Below are positions 1 to 5,148 of a stretch of DNA of 5,148 nucleotides, in pieces (the first letter of the stretch is position 1; every line of letters begins with the position of its first letter). The position numbers and the translations under genes are program-made. Source of the DNA: CAZFBR01 sp035353495 [NCBI: uncultured bacterium]. GTDB lineage: Bacteria > DAOPZR01. The DNA lies in assembly GCA_964517215.1 (NCBI GenBank), contig CAZFBR010000236.1:1-5148 (forward strand), in the 5' to 3' direction. The notes beneath the pieces were generated by a model that was not told the DNA's origin, did not search any database, and worked only from the letters and a program-made list of their open reading frames with translations.

Positions 1-1869
1 GGAATACAGGAAACAGCCGGCGACGGCCAGAAACAGCGGCTGGCGGGGTTGCTCAAGAAGCATTTCGGGTTCGATCAGTTCCTGCCGCTGCAGGAGGAAA
101 TTGTCGGGCATGTGCTGACCGGCAGGGACGCGCTGGTGCTGATGCCGACCGGCGGCGGGAAATCGCTGTGCTATCAACTGCCGGCGCTCGCCCTTGACGG
201 CCTGATGCTGGTGGTCTCGCCGCTCATCGCGCTGATGAAGGATCAGGTCGACGGCCTCAAGGCGAACGGCGTGGCGGCGGAATTTATCAACAGCACTCTG
301 AGCAAGGCCGAGTTCGGCGCCATCATGTCGGCGGTCAGACGCGGCGAGGTCAAGCTCCTCTACCTGGCGCCGGAACGGCTGGCGCTGTCGGGGTTCCGCG
401 AGTTCCTGCGCGGTCTGCCGGTCAGCTGCATCGCCGTCGACGAGGCGCATTGCATTTCGCAATGGGGCCATGATTTCAGGCCCGATTACCTGCTGCTCAA
501 GGATTTGCGCGACGATTTCCCGGCGGCGGGCATGATCGCGCTGACCGCCACCGCCACACCCCGAGTGCGCACGGATATCGTCGAGCATCTGCGGCTGCGC
601 GAACCGCGCACCTTCCTCTCCAGCTTCAACCGCCCCAACCTGTTCTACGACATCCGCCCGAAAAGCGATTCCTTCGGCGAACTGCTGGCGCTGCTCCGCT
701 CGCCGCAATACAAGGACCGCGCCACGATCATTTACTGCTTTTCCCGCAAGGACACCGAGGCGCTGGCGGCCAAGCTGCGCGCGCAGCACCTGGTTGCGGA
801 GGCATACCACGCGGGGCTCGAGGCCCAGGAACGGCATGCGATCCAGGACCGGTTCATCCGCGACGAAACGCCCATCATCACCGCCACCATCGCCTTCGGC
901 ATGGGCATTGACAAGTCCGATATCCGCCTCGTCGTGCATTATGCCCTGCCGCAGTCGATTGAGGGCTATTATCAGGAAACCGGCCGCGCCGGGCGGGATG
1001 GCCTGCCCGCCGGCTGCGTAATGTTCTATTCGTACGCGGACAAGTTCAAGCAGGAATATTTCATCGCCAAGATCGAGGACGACACGGAACGCCGCCACGC
1101 CAGCGAGAAGCTGAACAGGATGGTGGCGTTCTGCGAGTCATTCCTCTGCCGGCGCAAGTTCCTGCTCGAATATTTCGGCGAAACCTACGAGCAGGACAAT
1201 TGCGCCTGCTGCGACCGTTGTGTCTCGAGCGGAGAGACCTTCGACGCCAGTGTGATCGGCCGGGCGGTGCTTGACTGCGTGCGCGCCCTTGGCGGCCGGT
1301 TTGGCGGCCAGTATATCATCGACATCCTGCGCGGATCGCGCAGCGCGCGTGTGCGCACCTTTGGCCACGAGCGCCTGCCCATGTACGGGCAGGGTCGTGA
1401 CTTCAGTCCGGCGCAATTGCGGGAGATCATCAATCGGCTGCTCGAAAAGGGATTGCTGGCCAAGGCCGACGGTGAATATCCCACCATCGGCTTGTCGCCG
1501 GCGGGGCGTGACTGTCTGGCCGGTGACGAGCGGCTGCTGCTGCCGCAATTGCGCCCGACTGCCACCGCTGCGGGCGGCGGGGCGCACCGGCCTGCCGCCC
1601 GCACCCGGCATGCGGCGGCGCACGATGATGAATTGTTCCAGACATTGCGGCAACTGCGCAAGCGGCTGGCCGACCAGCGCGGGGTGCCGCCATTCATCAT
1701 CTTCGCTGACACCTCGCTGCACGACATGGCCAATCGCCTGCCGCAGGACGACCGCGCCTTTCTGGCCATCACCGGCGTGGGCGAACAAAAGCTGAAACAG
1801 TATGGTTCGATATTCATGACGACGATTGGCGATTATCTGCGCGAACATCCCCGCACCAGCACAGCGTAA
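1..1869 (+). CDS. recQ: ATP-dependent DNA helicase RecQ (probably 5'-partial)
   Basis: Superfamily 2 3'-5' DNA helicase that unwinds forks and recombination intermediates in the cytoplasm. Residues are numbered from the in-frame TTG at base 49. Visible in order: motif 0 around FGFDQFLPLQ (6-15); Walker A TGGGKS (34-39); DEAH box (131-134) running into the RecQ aromatic-rich loop CISQWGHDFRPDY; motif III LTATAT (165-170); motif V AFGMGIDK (282-289); motif VI YYQETGRAGRDG (307-318). Zinc ligands are C367, C385, C388 and C391, with an extra C387. An RQC winged-helix region (about 395-500), an Ala/Gly/Arg-rich linker (about 501-525) and an HRDC domain (about 526-600) follow. The length, about 606 aa, is close to E. 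coli RecQ. The frame is open through bases 1-48 with no ATG or GTG, and the TTG has no properly spaced Shine-Dalgarno, so the real start is probably left of the window. TTG at 49 is the fallback. Motif 0 has Leu12 where Arg is usual. Family assignment is secure. Confidence 0.97.
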   Translation, partial: GIQETAGDGQKQRLAGLLKKHFGFDQFLPLQEEIVGHVLTGRDALVLMPTGGGKSLCYQLPALALDGLMLVVSPLIALMKDQVDGLKANGVAAEFINSTLSKAEFGAIMSAVRRGEVKLLYLAPERLALSGFREFLRGLPVSCIAVDEAHCISQWGHDFRPDYLLLKDLRDDFPAAGMIALTATATPRVRTDIVEHLRLREPRTFLSSFNRPNLFYDIRPKSDSFGELLALLRSPQYKDRATIIYCFSRKDTEALAAKLRAQHLVAEAYHAGLEAQERHAIQDRFIRDETPIITATIAFGMGIDKSDIRLVVHYALPQSIEGYYQETGRAGRDGLPAGCVMFYSYADKFKQEYFIAKIEDDTERRHASEKLNRMVAFCESFLCRRKFLLEYFGETYEQDNCACCDRCVSSGETFDASVIGRAVLDCVRALGGRFGGQYIIDILRGSRSARVRTFGHERLPMYGQGRDFSPAQLREIINRLLEKGLLAKADGEYPTIGLSPAGRDCLAGDERLLLPQLRPTATAAGGGAHRPAARTRHAAAHDDELFQTLRQLRKRLADQRGVPPFIIFADTSLHDMANRLPQDDRAFLAITGVGEQKLKQYGSIFMTTIGDYLREHPRTSTA

Positions 1870-2000
1870 CGGCCACCCGCGCATCTTCCAGAACGAGCCG
1901 GTTGGCCACCCTCACAAGCCCACCCTTCTCCCTCAGGGCGGTGCTGCCAGCCAATCTGATTATGCCCCCGATGAGGGAGCGGTAATGATAACCGGCGGTT
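1870..2000. other. Convergent intergenic spacer with nested inverted repeats
   Basis: This 131-bp stretch separates the recQ stop (TAA, 1867-1869) from the phosphoesterase stop (TGA on the minus strand, 2001-2003). Two nested perfect inverted repeats are visible. The outer one is GCCGGTT (1897-1903) with AACCGGC (1990-1996). The inner one is CTCCCTCA (1928-1935) with TGAGGGAG (1972-1979). A short hairpin sits inside, with GGC (1937-1939) against GCC (1946-1948). An 8-bp direct repeat GGCCACCC occurs at 1871-1878 and 1904-1911. There is no T-tract on either strand, so it does not read as a classical intrinsic terminator. A bidirectional transcription end or RNA structure is possible, but repeats of this length can occur by chance in GC-rich DNA. 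Confidence 0.45.
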
Positions 2001-2723
2001 TCAAAGCGTGACGGGAACCGGGGAAAAGTCATGGGAATCGACAGCGATGAGCTGATAGGTGACCCCATGCCGCGTATAGGGCTGCGCGGGAAGCTGCTCG
2101 CCCGCGTCGGGATGGAGGTGGCCGTAATAGACGCGCGTGATGCCGGCGGCGGCGATCATCTTCTCCGCCTCTCCTTCGCTTTCGCTAAGCGGATCGTGCG
2201 GCGGATGATGCAGAATCAGCACAGGCAGCTTGTCCGCCGGGGCGCGCTGCAGCGTGCGCAGACAGTCGGCAAGGCGCAGCTTCTCTTTTGCATAGATCGC
2301 GGGATCGATCGCTTCATCCCAGTATTCCGCACCCGGCAATTTCCACAGGCGCGTGCCCGCCAGGGCAAAATCATCGACAATGGTGGGCCGGTCGCGGGGC
2401 AGCATGGCCAGCGACGGCCATGGCGCGAGCAGTTCGCGCTGCTTCGCTTCGGTCTTGGGCAGCCAGTAATCGTGATTGCCGCGCAGCAGCAGTTTGCGCT
2501 GCCCGGGCAGTTCGTGGATGAACTGCAGGTCAACAGCCACGGTTGCGGGTTTCAACGCCCAGCTGATATCCCCGGCGACGATGACCGTGTCGTCGGGCCT
2601 GACGATGGCCCGCCAATGGGCGGCTAACCGCTCCTGATGGCCCTGCCAGAGCGGGAACTTGTTGCCCATTTCCTTGTCGGGATTCCCGCCCGACAGGTGC
2701 AGGTCAGCGGTGATGTAGAGCAT
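2001..2723 (-). CDS. Metallophosphoesterase (COG1768-like predicted phosphohydrolase)
   Basis: A 240-aa calcineurin-type metallophosphoesterase, predicted to be a cytoplasmic two-metal phosphohydrolase of unknown substrate. Metal-binding signatures appear in canonical order: D7-x-H9 in ITADLHL, GD (51-52) in VAGDISWALK, RGNHD (81-85), HH (172-173) in ILHHPPHD, and GHLH (201-204). The GDISWA and RGNHDYW strings and the small size match the COG1768 family (Chlamydia CT488 type) rather than Mre11/SbcD or UDP-diacylglucosamine hydrolases; this placement is from memory. The ATG at 2721-2723 is chosen because it starts directly at the first beta strand and has AGGAA seven nt upstream. The frame is open further, to 2840, but that extension is Pro/Arg-rich and lies inside the glycosyltransferase gene. 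The start overlaps the glycosyltransferase end by 20 nt, implying translational coupling as the last operon gene. No signal peptide or membrane segment is seen. Confidence 0.92.
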   Translation of the reverse strand: MLYITADLHLSGGNPDKEMGNKFPLWQGHQERLAAHWRAIVRPDDTVIVAGDISWALKPATVAVDLQFIHELPGQRKLLLRGNHDYWLPKTEAKQRELLAPWPSLAMLPRDRPTIVDDFALAGTRLWKLPGAEYWDEAIDPAIYAKEKLRLADCLRTLQRAPADKLPVLILHHPPHDPLSESEGEAEKMIAAAGITRVYYGHLHPDAGEQLPAQPYTRHGVTYQLIAVDSHDFSPVPVTL

Positions 2724-3774
2724 CGTGCAGTTCCTGCGCGGCCATCGGCCAGGTGGGGGCGGTCGGCGGTGGGCACGGACGTTCCAGCGCATCGAGCGCC
2801 AGCAGCGCATCAGCCACGGCGGAGGCGGAACGGGCAGCAATGCGCACCAGACCGGGCGCGGGCATGGCCGACGACCCGCCGCAGTCGGTGGCTGCCGCCG
2901 GCAATCCGGTCGCCAGCGCTTCGGCCAGCGGCATGCCGTAGCCCTCGTAGACGCTAGTTGTCAGATACCCGTGCGCGGCGCGATAGAGCGCCCACTTCTC
3001 CGCCTCGCTGACCGCGCCGGCCAGCAGCACGCCATCGCCCGTCGGTTGGCGATGCTCGGCTCCACCCCACCCCTCACTACCGGCAATGACCAGTTTCACC
3101 GCGCGGCCGCTGCGGCGGCGATATTCGGCAAACCCCGCCACCGCCAGCGGCCAGTCCTTGCGCGGCTCGCGCGTTCCGACCCCGAGCAGAAACGGCATCC
3201 CGTCAAGGCCAAGCTTCGTCACGATGCCGCGGTCGTCGTCTGCTGCCGGCGGAACAGTCATCGCCGGCTCGACCATCCGGACCTCACCGTGATAGTCGGG
3301 ATACGCATTGCGAATCTCGGTGACGACTGTCGGTGAGATGGTGAGAACCAGCGCGGCGCGGGCGAGGCAGCGCGGCACCTGCTCGCGCAGGATGGCGGCA
3401 TGCGCAGCGTCGCACAATTCGGGATAGCGCCGGTAGGCGAGATCCGGGATAAGCAGTGCCAGCCGGCATGACGCCGGAAGCGAACTGAAAGTGACAAAAT
3501 TGGGCGCGATAAACCAGTCGAACTGTCGTGCAACCAGCGGCATGAGCAGGCGATTGTGCAGCAGGCGTAGGGGGAGCGACGGGCCATGCGGCACATTGCG
3601 CTGCGCGCAGCCGGCCAGCGCTGCAGGCAACTCCGGCGCATTGCACAACGTCAGCGAATCATCGGGAAATGCCGCGGCATAAGCCGCGAGCAGATTGACG
3701 GTGTACTGCTGGATTCCCGCGCCCAGCGGGCGCAACCACGACGCATCGACACCGATCCGGTTCGGCTTGGCCAT
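2704..3774 (-). CDS. Glycosyltransferase, GT4 family (GT-B fold)
   Basis: A 356-aa cytoplasmic or peripheral glycosyltransferase that would transfer a sugar from a nucleotide-sugar donor. Donor and acceptor cannot be read from the sequence. The N-terminal half begins MAKPNRIGVDASWL with a GAG loop (18-20), typical of the acceptor-side Rossmann domain of GT4 enzymes. The C-terminal half starts around LLGVGTREPRKDW (196-208), the usual GxxxxxKx phosphate-contact region. It carries the retaining-enzyme EX7E motif: E277 and E285 in YEGYGMPLAEALATGLP. No transmembrane helix or signal peptide is visible. The ATG at 3772-3774 is preferred because it begins at the conserved first strand. An in-frame GTG at 3808-3810 would add 12 residues with no family resemblance. 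Neither start has a Shine-Dalgarno, so the start is uncertain. The gene lies 38 nt after the radical SAM gene and overlaps the phosphoesterase by 20 nt. A lone glycosyltransferase outside a polysaccharide cluster is unusual. Confidence 0.93.
   Translation of the reverse strand: MAKPNRIGVDASWLRPLGAGIQQYTVNLLAAYAAAFPDDSLTLCNAPELPAALAGCAQRNVPHGPSLPLRLLHNRLLMPLVARQFDWFIAPNFVTFSSLPASCRLALLIPDLAYRRYPELCDAAHAAILREQVPRCLARAALVLTISPTVVTEIRNAYPDYHGEVRMVEPAMTVPPAADDDRGIVTKLGLDGMPFLLGVGTREPRKDWPLAVAGFAEYRRRSGRAVKLVIAGSEGWGGAEHRQPTGDGVLLAGAVSEAEKWALYRAAHGYLTTSVYEGYGMPLAEALATGLPAAATDCGGSSAMPAPGLVRIAARSASAVADALLALDALERPCPPPTAPTWPMAAQELHDALHHR
2731..2735 (-). promoter_or_regulatory. Ribosome binding site of the metallophosphoesterase
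   Basis: The minus strand reads AGGAA followed by a 7-nt spacer and the ATG at 2721-2723. It is the clearest Shine-Dalgarno sequence in the window and decides the start of the phosphoesterase. It lies within the last codons of the upstream glycosyltransferase gene, so ribosomes finishing that gene could re-initiate here. Confidence 0.7.
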
Positions 3775-3812
3775 AGGCGGATGGTAGCAGGTATCTGCGG
3801 TCACCGCCACTA

Positions 3813-4568
3813 TTATGCGTCATGGGCCGCGGCAAACCGGGCGCGCAATTCCGCCTTGATTTTCGGGGCGAAATCGCGGTTGAAACAGATCCCCAGCCCG
3901 ACCTTCCGGAAATAGGCGTTGACCTGATCATAGTAGTTGAGCGCGGAGAGCATGACCGAATCGACGACGGGCGCCAGCTGCGCATGCAGGTTGGCGGGAT
4001 TGAGCGGCAAAATCGGTCCGATAAACGCCCAGGTGCTGATGCCCGCGTCGTGCAGCTGTCGCAGCGCCTCGATGCGCGCGGGGATGGGCGGGGCGTTCGG
4101 CTCGGTGAGCTGGCGGATGCGGTCGTTGTCCGTCGGGATGCTGAACCCGACGGACGCGTGATTGTCGCGCAACAGCGCAAGATCGCGCAGCACCAGCGGC
4201 GAGCGGGTGAGGATCCCGATCTTCCAGCCGTGCTGATGCAGCAGCTCAAGGCAGCGGCGGGTGATTTTGTACTCAGCTTCAGCCGGCTGATACGGGTCGC
4301 AGACGCTGGCGAGCATAACCTCGCCCGGCGACTTGCGGCGGCGCTGCAGTTCGCCGGCAAGAACGTCGGGCAGGTTCTCCTTCACCTCGACGAAACTGCC
4401 CCAGGTGTCGTGTTCATGCCCGTGCGCATGCTGCAGCATGAAGGTGGCGTAGCAGTAGCGGCAGCCATGCTGGCAGCCCCGATAGGGATTGATGACGTAC
4501 TCCACGCCGTAAATGCGCGACTTGGTGAGCGCGCTCTTGACGCTGATCGTACTGATCGCGCAGGTCAT
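3813..4568 (-). CDS. SPL-like radical SAM protein (COG1533 type)
   Basis: A 251-aa radical S-adenosylmethionine enzyme. It should bind a [4Fe-4S] cluster and cleave SAM to the 5'-deoxyadenosyl radical. The cluster motif is CX3CX2C: C32, C36 and C39 in NPYRGCQHGCRYCYA. Together with DPYQPAE (91-97), ILTRSPLVLRD (119-129), VGFSIPT (140-146), RIEALRQLHDAGI (165-177) and FIGPILP (182-188), this is the pattern of the SPL/COG1533 group related to spore photoproduct lyase. It is shorter than true spore photoproduct lyase (about 340 aa), so the substrate is unknown and repair of spore photoproduct should not be assumed. C90, directly before DPYQP, lies near where SPL carries its hydrogen-donor cysteine. 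The ATG at 4566-4568 overlaps the upstream stop as ATGA, with a weak GGGGA six nt upstream (4575-4579), so translation is probably coupled to the UPF0178 gene. Confidence 0.93.
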   Translation of the reverse strand: MTCAISTISVKSALTKSRIYGVEYVINPYRGCQHGCRYCYATFMLQHAHGHEHDTWGSFVEVKENLPDVLAGELQRRRKSPGEVMLASVCDPYQPAEAEYKITRRCLELLHQHGWKIGILTRSPLVLRDLALLRDNHASVGFSIPTDNDRIRQLTEPNAPPIPARIEALRQLHDAGISTWAFIGPILPLNPANLHAQLAPVVDSVMLSALNYYDQVNAYFRKVGLGICFNRDFAPKIKAELRARFAAAHDA

Positions 4569-5074
4569 GGGTTTTCCCCGTCCCGGCCCGCGTCCGCCAG
4601 CGGAGGGGACGGGGCGGGCAACACCGCGGCGGGGGTGCGTGCACCCGTGCAGAGACGGGTCAGGGTTGCGGCGAGGGCGTCGCGATCGGCGACGGTGCGC
4701 TTCTTCGGGCCGCGCGTCCGCCCGCCCGCGCGCCTGATTTTGGCCGCGGCATGGCGCAGCGTCAGCATGGCGTCGATGGCGAGCGTGGTGTATTCCTCAC
4801 CGCGCGGGTTGACCGCGAATGCGCCCCTGCCCAGCACCATGGCCGCCAGCCCGATATCCTGCGTCACGACAATATCACCCGCCCGGGCGGCCAGGGCCAG
4901 CGCATGATCGGAGGCCTGGTTGCCCGTCTCGCTGCGCACCACCACCCCGGTGGGTGCCGCCAGTTCATGATCGTCGTCGCTGAAGAGCAGCAGTTCGCAG
5001 CCATGCGTGCGGGCGATGCGGGCGATCAGCTCCCGGTCAGGGCAGGCATCGGCGTCGACGAGGATGCGGGTCAT
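4565..5074 (-). CDS. YaiI/YqxD family protein (UPF0178, DUF188)
   Basis: A 169-aa member of UPF0178 (E. coli YaiI, B. subtilis YqxD), a PIN/NYN-like nuclease-fold family without an established function. Hallmarks are VDADACP (6-12), the acidic D56, D67 and D73 in SDHALALAARAGDIVVTQDIGLA, NPRGEEYT (89-96), the GGRTRGPKKRT segment (117-127) and DRDAL (130-134). The N-terminal Asp cluster plus D56/D67/D73 would form a metal site if the fold is catalytic; that is inference. After about residue 143 a 26-residue Pro/Ala-rich tail extends beyond the usual family end near 150 aa. The ATG at 5072-5074 directly precedes the first strand. No good Shine-Dalgarno is seen, but the stop of the preceding partial gene overlaps the start as ATGA, and this gene's own stop overlaps the radical SAM start the same way. 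Confidence 0.95.
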   Translation of the reverse strand: MTRILVDADACPDRELIARIARTHGCELLLFSDDDHELAAPTGVVVRSETGNQASDHALALAARAGDIVVTQDIGLAAMVLGRGAFAVNPRGEEYTTLAIDAMLTLRHAAAKIRRAGGRTRGPKKRTVADRDALAATLTRLCTGARTPAAVLPAPSPPLADAGRDGENP

Positions 5075-5148
5075 TGCGGGGCGCGCAGCTCGTAACGGGT
5101 GAACGCGGAGGCGAGGCCGCCGAACATTTGTTGCAAGAAAAACTCTTG
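5071..5148 (-). CDS. C-terminal end of an unidentified protein (5'-partial)
   Basis: Reading in from the right edge on the minus strand, 25 sense codons run without interruption to TGA at 5071-5073. The peptide ends MFGGLASAFTRYELRAPQ. The stop overlaps the UPF0178 start as ATGA, the same architecture as the next junction, and the codons mostly end in G or C like the neighbouring genes. An internal ATG would give only 18 residues, so this is more likely the end of a longer gene starting outside the window. The tail is too short to assign a family. It would be the upstream member of the operon. Confidence 0.6.
   Translation of the reverse strand, partial: QEFFLQQMFGGLASAFTRYELRAPQ

Noticed and set aside
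1138-1884. 248-codon open frame on the minus strand within recQ
   Set aside because: It lies opposite the RQC and HRDC coding region, whose reading is unambiguous, and it shows no family signature.
1990-2000. AACC-GGC-GGTT hairpin just after the phosphoesterase stop as an intrinsic terminator
   Set aside because: The stem is only four base pairs with a three-base loop, and no T-run follows on the minus strand.
1814-2068. Small minus-strand frame (84 codons) crossing the convergent spacer
   Set aside because: It overlaps the ends of both flanking genes, includes AGA/AGG codons uncommon in the neighbours, has no clear ribosome binding site and no recognisable motif.
2031-2627. 198-codon plus-strand frame opposite the phosphoesterase
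   Set aside because: It is antisense to a gene with all metallophosphoesterase motifs and looks like a codon-bias shadow.
2724-2840. N-terminal extension of the phosphoesterase by 39 residues
   Set aside because: The extra residues are Pro/Arg/Trp-rich and overlap the glycosyltransferase coding sequence. The internal ATG has a good Shine-Dalgarno and begins at the conserved first strand.
3775-3810. GTG start giving the glycosyltransferase 12 more residues
   Set aside because: It has no Shine-Dalgarno and the extra residues do not resemble family N-termini. It is kept only as an alternative.
3822-4907. 361-codon open frame on the plus strand across the radical SAM and UPF0178 genes
   Set aside because: It is antisense to two clear protein families, has no recognisable motif, and its Arg/Gly/Asp-rich composition is typical of the mirror of high-GC coding sequence.

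Overview
The window is compact, high-GC (about 60-65% by eye) bacterial chromosomal DNA. It carries two convergent transcription units and almost no non-coding sequence. I see no RNA gene, insertion sequence, phage gene or CRISPR array. The lineage cannot be fixed from the sequence. The base composition and strong G/C bias at third codon positions would suit a high-GC Gram-negative such as a proteobacterium, but the RecQ and phosphoesterase subtypes also occur in other phyla.

Left part, plus strand: most of a RecQ-family DNA helicase with helicase core, zinc-binding/RQC region and HRDC domain. Its reading frame is open to the left window edge, so its true start probably lies outside. A 131-bp convergent spacer (1870-2000) follows. 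It holds nested inverted repeats but no classical terminator with a T-tract.

Right part, minus strand, in transcription order from the right edge: (1) the last 25 codons of an unidentified gene; (2) a YaiI/YqxD (UPF0178, DUF188) protein; (3) an SPL-like radical SAM protein; (4) a GT4-type glycosyltransferase; (5) a COG1768-type metallophosphoesterase. Junctions 1/2 and 2/3 are 4-base ATGA stop/start overlaps. Genes 3 and 4 are at most 38 nt apart. Genes 4 and 5 overlap by 20 nt, with the ribosome binding site of gene 5 inside gene 4. This looks like one translationally coupled operon whose promoter lies beyond the right edge.

No single pathway obviously unites the operon. A PIN-like nuclease-fold protein, an SPL-like radical SAM enzyme and a metallophosphoesterase, facing a RecQ helicase, could suggest nucleic-acid maintenance, but the glycosyltransferase does not fit and the link is inference only. 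Each gene belongs to a recognisable family. The most unusual points are the gene combination, the structured convergent spacer, a Leu in the RecQ motif 0 position usually occupied by Arg, and an extra cysteine near the expected active site of the SPL-like protein.
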